Source of the DNA: Phycisphaerae bacterium
GTDB taxonomy: Bacteria; Planctomycetota; Phycisphaerae; UBA1845
Reading direction: 5' to 3'
DNA length: 64,000 bases
NCBI GenBank assembly: GCA_022072505.1
Contig: JAJVHU010000026.1
Span: 1-64,000 of the forward strand
Shown: positions 10,203 to 21,704 of the stretch, piece by piece
Layout of the letters: every line of letters starts with the position of its first letter
Numbering within the stretch: the stretch's first letter is position 1
Program-made: the position numbers and the translations under genes
The notes under the pieces: model-generated
Told to the model about the DNA's origin: nothing
Seen by the model: the letters and a program-made list of their open reading frames with translations, nothing else
Databases searched by the model: none

Positions 10203-11771
10203 CTACCGGGCGATTTCGATTGCCCGCAGCTCGCGAAGGACGGTGACGCGGATTTCTCCCGGATAGGTCATCTCGGCTTCGATGCGGCGGGCGATGTCGC
10301 GGGAGATGCGCGCCGCGTCGTCGTCGCTGACCTTCTTGGCGTCGACGATGACGCGGATTTCGCGGCCGGCCTGGATCGCGAACGCCTCCTTCACGCCGTC
10401 ATGCGCGGTGGCGATCGCCTCGAACTGCTGAAGGCGCTGGATGTAGCGTTCGAGGGACTCGCGCCGGCTTCCGGGGCGGGCGGCGCTGATCGCGTCGGCG
10501 GCCATCACGATCGGCGTATACGGGCTGATCGACTCGATGTCGCCGTGATGCCCCTCGATCGCGTTGAGGACTTCCGGGCGCTCGTTCAGCTTGCGGCAGA
10601 TGTCCGCGCCGATCTTCGGATGCCCGCCCTCCAGTTCGTCATGATCGACGGCCTTGCCGATGTCGTGCAGCAGACCGCAGCGCCGCGCCAGCTTCCCGTC
10701 CAGCCCGAGCTCGTCGGCGATGACCTGGCACAGGTAGGCGACCTCGACGCTGTGGCGCAGGACGTTCTGTCCGTAGCTGGTGCGGAACTTGAGTCGCCCG
10801 ATCAGCTCGATCTGCCGCGGGTGCAACCCGGTGATCTTCGTCTCCATCGCGGCCTGCTTGCCCGTCTCGACGATCTCCCGGTCCACCTCCTTTGACACCT
10901 GCGAGAAGATCTCCTCGATGCGCCCCGGCTGAATGCGCCCGTCCTGAATCAGGCGCTCGAGCGTGACCCGGGCCTTGTACAGGCGGACGGGGTCGAAGGC
11001 GCTGACCTCGACGATGCCCGGCGTGTCATCCACGATCACGTCCACGCCCGTCACCTTCTCGAACGCGCGGATGTTGCGCCCCTCCCGCCCGATGACGCGC
11101 CCCTTCATGTCGTCCGAGGGGATCGCCACCGTGGCGACGGTCGCCTCGGACGTGTGCTCGGCGGCGTAGCGCTGGATCGCGGTGAGGATGACGTCGCGGG
11201 ATTTCTCCTTCGCCTCCTCCTTGGCCTGCTCGATGGCGTTGCGGACGATCGTCGCCTGCTCAAGGGACAGGTCGTGCTCGAGCTGGCGGAACAGCAACTG
11301 CTTCGCCTCCTCCGGACCGATGCCCGAGATCTGGTGCAGCTTGCGCCGCGCGTCATCGGCGAGGCGCTCCAGCTCGGCCTCGCGCTCCTTCATCGACGCC
11401 TCTTTCGCCGCCACGGACGCCTCGAGCTGCTCGATCTTCCGCTCCTTCATCGAGAGCGTGTCCATCTTGCGCTCGAAGTTGTCCTCCCGCTTGGCGAGGC
11501 GCTTCTCCGTCTCCTTCAACTCGCGGCGCGTCTCGTTGGACTCCGCCTCGAACTGCTCCCGGCGCTTGAGGTACTCGCCTTGCGCCTCGACTTCGGCGGC
11601 TTTGCGCGTCTGCTCGGCCTCGGCGCGGGCATCTTCCAGAAGGCGCTGAGACTCCGCCCGCGCCTGGTCCAGCCCCCGCTGACCCCGGACGCGGAAGTAG
11701 ACGATCAGCCCCGCCGCCCCCGCGACAGCTCCGATCAACCCGCCCACCACCCACTCCGTGTTCGCCAGCAT
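10203..11771 (-). CDS. rny: Ribonuclease Y
   Basis: N-terminal TM, long coiled coil, KH-like GRVIGREGRNIRAFEKVTGVDVIVDDTPG, HD motif CGLLHDIGKAVDHDELEGGHPKIGADI. Confidence 0.96.
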   Translation of the reverse strand: MLANTEWVVGGLIGAVAGAAGLIVYFRVRGQRGLDQARAESQRLLEDARAEAEQTRKAAEVEAQGEYLKRREQFEAESNETRRELKETEKRLAKREDNFERKMDTLSMKERKIEQLEASVAAKEASMKEREAELERLADDARRKLHQISGIGPEEAKQLLFRQLEHDLSLEQATIVRNAIEQAKEEAKEKSRDVILTAIQRYAAEHTSEATVATVAIPSDDMKGRVIGREGRNIRAFEKVTGVDVIVDDTPGIVEVSAFDPVRLYKARVTLERLIQDGRIQPGRIEEIFSQVSKEVDREIVETGKQAAMETKITGLHPRQIELIGRLKFRTSYGQNVLRHSVEVAYLCQVIADELGLDGKLARRCGLLHDIGKAVDHDELEGGHPKIGADICRKLNERPEVLNAIEGHHGDIESISPYTPIVMAADAISAARPGSRRESLERYIQRLQQFEAIATAHDGVKEAFAIQAGREIRVIVDAKKVSDDDAARISRDIARRIEAEMTYPGEIRVTVLRELRAIEIAR

Positions 11772-12036
11772 CCCCGCATCCCCCCGGTACGGCGCATCAC
11801 CGCACGCAAGTTCATGACGCCGTTGCAGACCGAACCGCGCCCGCCTGTCCTTGACGTCGCGAAGCCCTGTCGCGGAAAAGGATCACGAAGCGGCGTTTCT
11901 TCCGGTCGATCGCACGTTCGTCGACAGCCGACAAACGCAGCCTGGAGGAACTCAGGAGCCCGACGGGGCGGAGCCCGCCCACCCGCCGCCTCAAACCGGC
12001 GGGCCGGAATCCAACGTGGGCGCGTGCGAGGGAACC

Positions 12037-12264
12037 TCAAGGTGATGCAAAACGCGAAATCCCGGCGGACCCGGCGCGCACCCGCACACCCGTCCGCGAC
12101 AACCGCGACACGAACGCTCCGAAAGCGGCACGCATCGCCTCGTCGCGCGGACCCCGCCCCGGCAGGCTCGCAATCAACGCAGGGACGCCCCCCCCGCTTC
12201 GACCGCTCACCGCCCCGGTCAGACCCGCGATCAACGCCAGCACCACGGACAACAGGAGATTCAC
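12037..12264 (-). CDS. Possible small membrane protein
   Basis: MNLLLSVVLALIAGLTGAVSG hydrophobic N-terminus only. Confidence 0.25.
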   Translation of the reverse strand: MNLLLSVVLALIAGLTGAVSGRSGGGVPALIASLPGRGPRDEAMRAAFGAFVSRLSRTGVRVRAGSAGISRFASP

Positions 12265-12631
12265 GTTCAGCGTCTCAAAGTCGTCAGTCTGAACCGCCCA
12301 GACCGCTTTCCGCCTCGGCGACTTTCATCCCGACAACACAAATACCGACTCGCAACGCACCCGCGGATGTCCGACGGCCGTCATGACGACGCGCCTTGAC
12401 GCGTACCTCCGATCCGCCGCAAAAGGACCGACCCCAACGCCCGATCCTGACTTCTCAGACCTCCACGGACTGCGCGAACAAAATCACCCCGCCATCCTAA
12501 GGCTTTCGCCCCGCCTGTCAACCCGGTCGCCGTACAACAGGCTTCGGGGCTTCGGGCTTCGCCGCCTCGCCCCGGAGCCTGCGCCTCGGGGTCCGCCGGT
12601 TCCCCGGCCCCCCGGCCTTCACCCTGCGCAC

Positions 12632-13525
12632 TCAGAACACGTACATCTTCATGCAGAACACGCTGCCTCCGGACTTCATGAACTCGGACGTGTCGACCTC
12701 GATCACCGTCAGCCCGCGTCTTCTCAGCGCCTCGACCGTCCGCGGATTACCTTTTTGGATGACGACATGGGTTCCCGCGATCGCCGTCGCGTTGCACGCG
12801 AACCCGCTCAGCGCCTCCCCCTCGTCGCATTCGATCACGTCCTTGAACACCGCCCGGATCAGGTCCAACCCGGTCTCATCAAACGCACCCGGATAAACCA
12901 GCGCGGTGTGCTCGTTGATGGCGCAGAAGCTCGTGTCCAGGTGGTAGAAATGTTCCGAGCGCAGCGCGAGCCGCAGCACCGGCGCGCCGAACGTGTCGCT
13001 CACCGCGTCATACACCTCCGGATCCGTGCGATATCCGTAACCCCCCCAGATCAGCGATCGTCCCGGATGCCAGATCGCGTCGCCGCTGCCCTCGAAGAAC
13101 TCCTCGCCGGGCAGATGCATCACGTCATAACCCCGACGCTCGAACCATGCGGCGAACGCCGGAACCTCCCGCCGACGCGAGGCGTGCCGCATCTGGCTCG
13201 CCACGCACACCGGTTGACCGCCCGCATCCAGCCCGACCAGCGTCTGATTGGCGCAGAACACCATGTCTTCGCAGTCCTCCAGCGGTTCGATCGCCTCGAC
13301 GGCGGCGCCGCACACGATGAAGGCCTCCCGTAGCGCGTGCCACTGCCGCTGTGCCAGTTCAAAATCCACCGTCCCGGCGTGTCCGGCCATGTGAGGGTTC
13401 TTCACGTCCACCACGTCGAAGTACGTCGGCGGACACATCAGCAACGTCCGCGGCAAGGGCTGCGGATCGCACGAAACCGCAAAGTCCGCCGGAATCTGCG
13501 CCGCTGAGTCGAATACTTCGGACAT
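12632..13525 (-). CDS. Amidinotransferase/dimethylargininase-like (GME superfamily) protein
   Basis: CPPTYFDVV, DCEDMVFCANQTLV, HLDTSFCAIN, terminal GGSVFCMKMYV typical of arginine-modifying enzymes. Confidence 0.85.
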   Translation of the reverse strand: MSEVFDSAAQIPADFAVSCDPQPLPRTLLMCPPTYFDVVDVKNPHMAGHAGTVDFELAQRQWHALREAFIVCGAAVEAIEPLEDCEDMVFCANQTLVGLDAGGQPVCVASQMRHASRRREVPAFAAWFERRGYDVMHLPGEEFFEGSGDAIWHPGRSLIWGGYGYRTDPEVYDAVSDTFGAPVLRLALRSEHFYHLDTSFCAINEHTALVYPGAFDETGLDLIRAVFKDVIECDEGEALSGFACNATAIAGTHVVIQKGNPRTVEALRRRGLTVIEVDTSEFMKSGGSVFCMKMYVF

Positions 13526-13549
13526 GTTCCCTCCTTGTCAGTCGCCCTG

Positions 13550-13707
13550 CGACGCGCTCGCCTGCGCTGGGGACACGCACCGAGCGGCTCGCCCCTCTAC
13601 GTCACCAGCGCATACGCCTCCACCAGCCCCGGCAGCGCTCCGGACCTCGCCAGATATCTCAGACGCATCCTCTCGGTGCGTGTCCCCAGCGCAGGCGAGC
13701 GCGTCGC
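13550..13707. repeat. 36-bp perfect inverted repeat flanking the 3' end of the YkgJ-like gene
   Basis: gcgacgcgctcgcctgcgctggggacacgcaccgag (13550-13585) versus ctcggtgcgtgtccccagcgcaggcgagcgcgtcgc (13672-13707). Confidence 0.9.
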
Positions 13708-14892
13708 GGAGCGATCAACGATCCGCAGGGATTCGAAAGCATCATCGTACGTGATCGCCGCGCGGCCCTGCGCCGCCGCCCGGTGTCGCGCCAGGAACCC
13801 CCACGCCGCCGCTGACGCCCACAGCGCCAGCAGCCCGTCCACCACCGGCCAGTCATAATACCCCGCCCCGAACACCGACCGGCTCGCCACCCGCTCCGTC
13901 AGATATCGCCGCACCAGATCCTCGATCCGCTCCGCTTCACCCGGGTCGTCCGCCGCCTTCACGGCGTCCACGCGGTCAAATGCCACCCCCGGCGGCAATC
14001 CGTGCGTCGCCGGGACTTCTCCTCGACCACGGCGGAATCTTCCGGCATCCCGTAGGTGCCGGAAACGCAGCCCGAACCGGCGAAAGAACCCCGCACGAAG
14101 CTCATGAATCGTGGCATGTGCGCTGAACGCATAAACCAGTTGACGCAGCATCGCCCGTGCGCCGCGCGTCACCCCCGCTTTCGCCCGGTCGGCGCCGGGG
14201 GGCGCTGGGAGGCGGTCCGGGTTCGCCGAAAACAAAAGGTCCGTCAACTCGTCAAAACGCCCCACGCCGACACGATCGAGCCGCGCCTCCGCCAGCGTCG
14301 CCGCCACTTCCGCCGCGCGCCGCAGCACCCACGTCAGCGGCTCGTCGCGCGCATTCAGCATGCGCAGCAGCCGCTCGGTCAGGCGCTGGGTCTGGATCTC
14401 GCTGAGGCGATGCGTCCCGGTCAGACGCGGAACGTCCTCTCGCCACGCCAGGTGCGGCAGCGCGCCGACCAGCTCGCCTAGAAAAGGGCGATGCTTCGCC
14501 AGCCCCTCCCCCTGCGACCCCGCCGCGCTCGGGCAGTCGAACCGCAGCGCCACCCGCCAGCCCTGCGGCACGGGCCGGACCGTGAAAGGATAGATGCGAC
14601 AGGCCAGCGGTTTCGCCTGCTCGCCGAACCGCGCGTGGATTCGGCAGAGGTTCGTCGCCCGGTCCAGGAAAACACAGGCGCCGTCGTCATGCTTGTTGAG
14701 CACCGTCGACCGCCCGAGTCGCACATAAGGCTCGATGCCGAGTTCCCCCCGCCAGTCCTGCCGGTCGATCCGCGCCCGCTCCTCGGCGCTGAGATGCCCG
14801 ACGAGGTCGTAGCAGCATCGTCCGCAGGAATGACAGGACCAGCGCTGCCCCGGTATCTGCGGCATCAGGATCGGCAAGGGCGTCGTCGGCAT
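13597..14892 (-). CDS. YkgJ-type cysteine-cluster (putative zinc/iron-chelating) protein
   Basis: Start MPTTPLPI at 14892; WSCHSCGRCCYDLVGHLS ... CRIHARFG...PLACRIYPF. Confidence 0.85.
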   Translation of the reverse strand: MPTTPLPILMPQIPGQRWSCHSCGRCCYDLVGHLSAEERARIDRQDWRGELGIEPYVRLGRSTVLNKHDDGACVFLDRATNLCRIHARFGEQAKPLACRIYPFTVRPVPQGWRVALRFDCPSAAGSQGEGLAKHRPFLGELVGALPHLAWREDVPRLTGTHRLSEIQTQRLTERLLRMLNARDEPLTWVLRRAAEVAATLAEARLDRVGVGRFDELTDLLFSANPDRLPAPPGADRAKAGVTRGARAMLRQLVYAFSAHATIHELRAGFFRRFGLRFRHLRDAGRFRRGRGEVPATHGLPPGVAFDRVDAVKAADDPGEAERIEDLVRRYLTERVASRSVFGAGYYDWPVVDGLLALWASAAAWGFLARHRAAAQGRAAITYDDAFESLRIVDRSATRSPALGTRTERMRLRYLARSGALPGLVEAYALVT

Positions 14893-15134
14893 CCGGCGGA
14901 TTCTCCCTCCTCGACCCCTCCCCGCCAACCGCGCCTTGTTCACTGGTCCGGATCCGTAAGGAGGCGTTCCGGTCCCTTCAGGACGTCGCCGCGCCCTGCA
15001 TCCCCTGTGCGGGATGGCGAATTGAGACATGATTCGGCCCGCGCCGCCCCGCTTGATGCCGCTTCCGCCACGGCTAGAATCCACCTGTTCGGCGGACGGG
15101 GAGGCTGGAATCCCCCGCTTTTCCGCTTTACCGG

Positions 15135-15208
15135 GGGCGATTAGCTCAGTTGGTTAGAGCGTTCGGATCACACCCGAGAGGTCGCAGGTTCGAGTCCTGC
15201 ATCGCCCA
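15135..15208 (+). tRNA. tRNA-Val (CAC)
   Basis: GGGCGAT/ATCGCCC acceptor stem, GCTCAGTTGGTTAGAGC D-arm, TTCGG-ATCACAC-CCGAG anticodon arm (CAC), GCAGGTTCGAGTCCTGC T-arm. Confidence 0.93.
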
Positions 15209-15225
15209 CTGCCGCTGGCGCCATC

Positions 15226-15285
15226 CGAGCCGCGGACTTCAGTCCGCGCGGCGGCAGCGTCAAGCGAGGGCTTCAGTCCGCGCGA
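15226..15285. repeat. GGCTTCAGCC/GACTTCAGTC-type intergenic palindromic repeat
   Basis: gagccgcggacttcagtccgcgcggcgg ... gagggcttcagtccgcgcgac. Confidence 0.55.
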
Positions 15286-15355
15286 CGGAAACCCCCGTGC
15301 GACCCTGAATCTCTCCCCTCGCCGCCGGGCCCCGGAGTTTCCGAAGGACGCAGGC

Positions 15356-15994
15356 ATGACGACCGAAAGACCGACCTTTGATCCCCGCATCGACGCCTAC
15401 ATCGCCAAGTCCGCCGACTTCGCCAGACCGATCCTCACCCACCTTCGCAGGATCGTGCATGAGGGCTGTCCGAACGTCACGGAAACCCTCAAGTGGAGCA
15501 TGCCCGCCTTCGAATACAAAGGCCTCCTTTGCGGCATGGCCGCGTTCAAGCGGCATTGCACCTTCGACTTCTGGAAGCACTCCCTGGTGATGGGAGACGA
15601 GGCGGCGGCGGGCGAAGCGTCCCCGGTGGCGAAAATCGACGAGGCGATGGGCCAGTTCGGACGCATCACGAAGCTCTCCGACCTCCCGCCCAGGCGCGTG
15701 CTGCTGTCCTACGTGCGCAAGGCCGCGAAGCTTAACGACGAGGGCGTCAAGCTCCCGCGCGCCCCGCGCGGCCCGGCGAAGAAGCTCCGCACCCCGCCCG
15801 ACCTCGCCGCTGCCCTGAAAAAGAACAAGACAGCCGCAACAAACTTCACCGCCTTCAGTCCCTCCCACCGCAACGAGTACATCGAGTGGATCACCGAGGC
15901 GAAGGCGAAGGAAACCCGCCAACGCCGGTTGGCGACGGCCATCGAGTGGATCGCCCAGGGAAAGGGACGGAACTGGAAGTATGAACGAAAATGA
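15356..15994 (+). CDS. YdeI/OmpD-associated family-like protein (DUF1801 N-terminus)
   Basis: RIDAYIAKSADFARPILTHLRRIVHEGCPNVTETLKWSMPAFEYKG and FSPSHRNEYIEWITEAKAKETRQRRLATAIEWIAQGKGRNWKY. Confidence 0.85.
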   Translation: MTTERPTFDPRIDAYIAKSADFARPILTHLRRIVHEGCPNVTETLKWSMPAFEYKGLLCGMAAFKRHCTFDFWKHSLVMGDEAAAGEASPVAKIDEAMGQFGRITKLSDLPPRRVLLSYVRKAAKLNDEGVKLPRAPRGPAKKLRTPPDLAAALKKNKTAATNFTAFSPSHRNEYIEWITEAKAKETRQRRLATAIEWIAQGKGRNWKYERK

Positions 15995-16128
15995 ACGGCT
16001 TGCCTGAGTCTCCATCTGACTCCGGTTGCGGGGTCTGGGAATCACATGAGCTGACGATCCTGCGGCGCGATCCGCGGAGAGGCGGCGGCGGGACTGTGTT
16101 GTGCCCCGGAGGATCCTCCGGGAGTCTT

Positions 16129-16209
16129 AGACGCTGTTGCAAAACCGCCGGTGCAGACGGGAAAAAGAACGCTTCCTTACGGGCGCGGCTCGGTTTTGCA
16201 ACAGCGTCT
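16129..16209. repeat. 81-bp MITE-like element with 19-bp perfect TIRs
   Basis: agacgctgttgcaaaaccg (16129-16147) and cggttttgcaacagcgtct (16191-16209). Confidence 0.9.
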
Positions 16210-16343
16210 TAGTTCGGGAGGATCATCCGGAAGTCGCAGCCCGGGAAGGGGCGCTGGAAAACAGCCCAGCACGCCAGTGCCGGGAAGCCTGGGTTCCCTG
16301 CGTTCCTGCTGCCGGCCCAGAGGAGCGAAAGCCAGGCCGCGAC

Positions 16344-17027
16344 TCAAATCGTCGCCTCGATGATTCCGGAGTCCGTCATGAACGCCGACTCAAGCAGGGT
16401 GCGCAGCGCCTGTCGAGCTCGATGCAGACGGACCTTGACCGCGGGGACGGAAAGGCCGAGGCGATCGGCCGTCTCCTGCGTGTCCAGCTCTTCGATGTCG
16501 CGGAGGAGCAGAACGACGCGGTAGGGATCGGGAAGCCGGTCGATGCAGGCGCGCACTTTCTCCCGCAACTCGGCCTTTTCGAGCTGCTCCGGAGGAGGAG
16601 CGCCCCACGCCGATCGGCTGCCGACCCGGTGGCCCGTCTCGTCGTAGGTCGGGAGCAGGGATTCGATCGACACACTGGGCCTGCTCTTGCTGGAGCGGAG
16701 CTTCATCAGGCAGACGTTGACCACGATGCGATGCATCCACGTGCTGAGCTTCGACTGACCGCTGAAGGACTCCAGGTTTCGAAACACCGACTGAAAGGCC
16801 TCCTGTACGGCGTCGGCCGCGTCGTGCTCGCATCGCAAGTACCGGCGCGCCACGGCGAGCATCGGTCCGGCGCTGCGCCGGACGAAGTCCTCTCCGGCTT
16901 GCGGGTCGCCGGCGCGGACGCGCTCGAGCAGAATCGAGTCCGACTCGTCAGGACGCGCGTGCGGATGGAGGACGGCCCCGGTTGACGGTGATGGGACATC
17001 CGCCTGGGGGTGGGGTCCGCGGATCAT
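16344..17027 (-). CDS. ECF-type RNA polymerase sigma factor
   Basis: Region 2 DAADAVQEAFQSVFRNLESFSGQSKLSTWMHRIVVNVCLMKLR; region 4 LPDPYRVVLLLRDIEELDTQETADRLGLSVPAVKVRLHRARQAL. Confidence 0.93.
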   Translation of the reverse strand: MIRGPHPQADVPSPSTGAVLHPHARPDESDSILLERVRAGDPQAGEDFVRRSAGPMLAVARRYLRCEHDAADAVQEAFQSVFRNLESFSGQSKLSTWMHRIVVNVCLMKLRSSKSRPSVSIESLLPTYDETGHRVGSRSAWGAPPPEQLEKAELREKVRACIDRLPDPYRVVLLLRDIEELDTQETADRLGLSVPAVKVRLHRARQALRTLLESAFMTDSGIIEATI

Positions 17028-17293
17028 GTCCGCTCCTCCCCCTTGAGCAGCTCCGCCACGAAGCTGGAGCACATCGGAATCCTGACACCCTCGTCGCGCA
17101 GGCGGCGAAGCAGGCCCACTCCTTCGGCATCCACATAGGTGATCCCGGAGAGGTCGAGATGCGTCGGCCGTGTCCGGAGTTCTCCCAGCTTGCAAGCCAG
17201 GTGACATTCTCCCACCCACGGTCCCATGAGTTTGCCTTCGAGCTTGAGCCATATTTCCGCGTCCCTTTCTGATCGGGTGATCCTGAGCAAGCT
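17024..17293 (-). CDS. STAS-domain-like protein, translationally coupled to the ECF sigma gene
   Basis: LLRITRSERDAEIWLKLEGKLMGPWVGEC...THLDLSGITYVDAEGVGLLRRLRDEGVRI; stop overlaps the sigma ATG as ATGA; TTG start inferred. Confidence 0.65.
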   Translation of the reverse strand, partial: SLLRITRSERDAEIWLKLEGKLMGPWVGECHLACKLGELRTRPTHLDLSGITYVDAEGVGLLRRLRDEGVRIPMCSSFVAELLKGEERT

Positions 17294-17481
17294 GGTCTCC
17301 TTCGTCGGAGAGAGGCGAGGGCAACGTTCGTGCCAGGCAGAAGGGCAAACCCAAAAGCGTTGCAACTTCTTTTTGGAGCATAGATTAAGGAGGGCGGGCC
17401 GATCACGGCGCCCGAGACCGGAGTGAACCACGACCGCGATCGCCACGAACCTTCGTGGGCCCCACGAAACGTCGTGGCGCC

Positions 17482-19407
<1,926 letters not shown>

Positions 19408-19433
19408 GCCGGCATTGTACCCCGCCTATCAGT

Positions 19434-19524
19434 CCGTTGAAAAAGGGTAACGCCTCCCTCCGGGAGGCGAATTTCTCCGGGAAAAACCGGTATCACGAAA
19501 GCCGATCGCGAGTTCTTCGACCGG
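19434..19524 (-). repeat. ~90-bp nested-hairpin repeat, copy 1
   Basis: Reverse complement of the elements at 52317-52405 and 60324-60427. Confidence 0.85.
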
Positions 19525-19663
19525 CGGCTATGCGCGCCTGCGTACATGCCCCCGGCGCCCGGCGAAGGCGGCGCACCGATGCGCTTCAAGCCGCCGCCTC
19601 CCCTGCGTTGCGATGGTGTTGCCCCCGGCGCCGCGTCGGGGTCGCCCATCCGCGGCCGCGGGT

Positions 19664-21460
19664 TCAGGGAGCGCAGGTCACGTGTGCAAGGACGTCCGGG
19701 CATCCGTGCAGGGTCAGCCGGTGGTCGCCGATGCCCGCCTCGTCGAACTTCGCCCGGGCCCGGCCCCGGTCATCCACCTCGGCGACGACCGAACGCACGC
19801 CGTCAAGCGTAACCAGCACCTGATCCCCCGGCGGAAGCGACGACCGGAGTCGAGCGATGATCCGCCGGGTTGAAGGACGACAGTCGCCGCTGAGTTTGCG
19901 GATGTCCACGCAGTCGTAAGGCGCCTGCCGCGGCGCAAGGGTCACGACTTGATCCACGGCGAACGGACCCTGGAAGACTTCCGTGCGCGATGCGAGCGTT
20001 CCGACGCGCGGCCAGACGACTTCGATGCGCTCGACCGTTTCATGGGCGCCGACGCCGAAGTGCAGGCGCGGATCGTCGGTCGAGGCGGTGCTGCTGCCGA
20101 TGTACTTCTCGCGCACCTGCGTCGTCCGGCCCGCGACGAGCCGCACCTTCGCGCCGACCGCGTCGCGGCTGACGAACGTGCCGTCGCCGCGAAGCTGCAC
20201 GGCGACGTAGTGCCCCGCGCTCGGCGAGAGATTCCGGTAGAAACTCAGGCGCTGCTCGGCCGTGCCCGGGTTCATCGTGACAATGTCCACGCGCCCGTCG
20301 TTATCCGCGTCCACCTGAAGCGCGAAGCGGCTTGCGGCCAGGATGCCGTTGAGGTTGCCGGAAATGTCGTCCCATGTTCCATCGCCGAGGTTCTCAAACA
20401 GCTTGTCGAAAGCGGGACTGCCCCAGCTTCCGGCCATGTAGTAGTCGAGGTCGCCGTCGTTGTCCGCGTCGAGGAGGGCGTTGCCCCAGCCGAAGATGGA
20501 ACGGAACGGATCGTAGGACACGAGCGCGCCGCCGTCGTTGCGATAGTAGCGTCCGCGGTTGCCGTTGCTGGCGAAGTAGTCGATGTCGCCGTCGTTGTCC
20601 ACGTCGCCCGCCACGAGACCCATCGGGGCGAACCCAAGACCCGTGAAGCCGACGTCCTCCGCCACGTTGATGAACCGCCGTCCGCCGCGCTCGTCGGAGA
20701 CGTTCCTCAGCAGCGTCGCCGGGCGTCCGTAGACCAGAGGGAAGGCGTCCTCCCAGCCGTCGCCGTCGAAATCCGACCACAGCACCGTGTAGACGGCGTT
20801 GAACGCGCCGAGGTCGGGTGTCAGATCACTGACATCGGCGAACGTTCCGTCCCCGTTGTTGCGGTACAGCAGGATCGAGCGGCCGCCGCCGGCGTTGGCG
20901 ACCATCAGGTCGACGTCGCCGTCATGATCGAAGTCCGCGGCGCCCGAGGATTGAGGGCTGTAACCCGCTCCGCGCAGACCGGCTTCCATCGTGACGTTGG
21001 AGAACGTTCCGTCGCCGTTGTTGCGGTAGAGCAGGCCGTGCGTTGCGGGATCTCGGGTGTACCCCAGCGAATATACGTCGCTGTCGCCGTCGTTGTCGTA
21101 ATCGAAGACGGAAAACCCGAAGGCAAAACGCTCGACGGATTCGGCGTCGTCCAGCCCGCTGCCGGCGGTCACCTCCATGAACAGGCGCCCGCCTTCGAGG
21201 TCCGGGTCTTCCACGTTGCGGAGCAGGCGGATGCTCTGTCCCGCGGGATTGCCGAAGAGCAGGTCCATCCAGCCGTCGTTGTCGAAGTCGATCACGCCAA
21301 GCCCGAGCGTGGCGTCGGGAAGAGGGAGATCACCCAGGGCGACACGATCCACAAAACAGGGGCCTCCGGGGCATTCCTGATTGCCCTGCACGAGCGAGAT
21401 CATTCCGAGCAAGGCGGAAACCCCAGTGCAGCCGATAAGCGGCGAGAGTCGAGTATTCAC
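19664..21460 (-). CDS. CRTAC1-like protein (FG-GAP/VCBS repeats with ASPIC/UnbV C-terminus)
   Basis: Repeated DFDNDGWMDLLFGNPAG / DYDNDGDSDVYSLGYT; C-terminal GAKVRLVAGRTTQVREKYIGSSTASTDDPRLHFGVGAHETVERIEVVWP. Confidence 0.9.
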   Translation of the reverse strand: MNTRLSPLIGCTGVSALLGMISLVQGNQECPGGPCFVDRVALGDLPLPDATLGLGVIDFDNDGWMDLLFGNPAGQSIRLLRNVEDPDLEGGRLFMEVTAGSGLDDAESVERFAFGFSVFDYDNDGDSDVYSLGYTRDPATHGLLYRNNGDGTFSNVTMEAGLRGAGYSPQSSGAADFDHDGDVDLMVANAGGGRSILLYRNNGDGTFADVSDLTPDLGAFNAVYTVLWSDFDGDGWEDAFPLVYGRPATLLRNVSDERGGRRFINVAEDVGFTGLGFAPMGLVAGDVDNDGDIDYFASNGNRGRYYRNDGGALVSYDPFRSIFGWGNALLDADNDGDLDYYMAGSWGSPAFDKLFENLGDGTWDDISGNLNGILAASRFALQVDADNDGRVDIVTMNPGTAEQRLSFYRNLSPSAGHYVAVQLRGDGTFVSRDAVGAKVRLVAGRTTQVREKYIGSSTASTDDPRLHFGVGAHETVERIEVVWPRVGTLASRTEVFQGPFAVDQVVTLAPRQAPYDCVDIRKLSGDCRPSTRRIIARLRSSLPPGDQVLVTLDGVRSVVAEVDDRGRARAKFDEAGIGDHRLTLHGCPDVLAHVTCAP

Positions 21461-21704
21461 GAGTCAATCCTTTCAAGTCATCCGATGATCCACCATCCGC
21501 GGTCGAGGATTTCGCCGAGGATGCCGACGTGCAGCCTGGTTGGATGAACCAGCAGCGCGCCGGGTTACAGGTTCCCCGCCGGGTTCGGCGCTTCAGCGTG
21601 CAGGCGGCGGATCACACGGCGGGGATGGCCCGCGGCCGCGACGCGCGGAGGCGCGTCGCGGGTCATGATGCTGCCGGCGCCGATCGTGACGGGCTTGCCG
21701 TCGT

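Noticed and set aside
19949-21547. 532-aa + strand ORF
   Set aside because: Antisense to the FG-GAP/ASPIC-UnbV protein; Val/Asp periodicity mirrors the repeats on the other strand.
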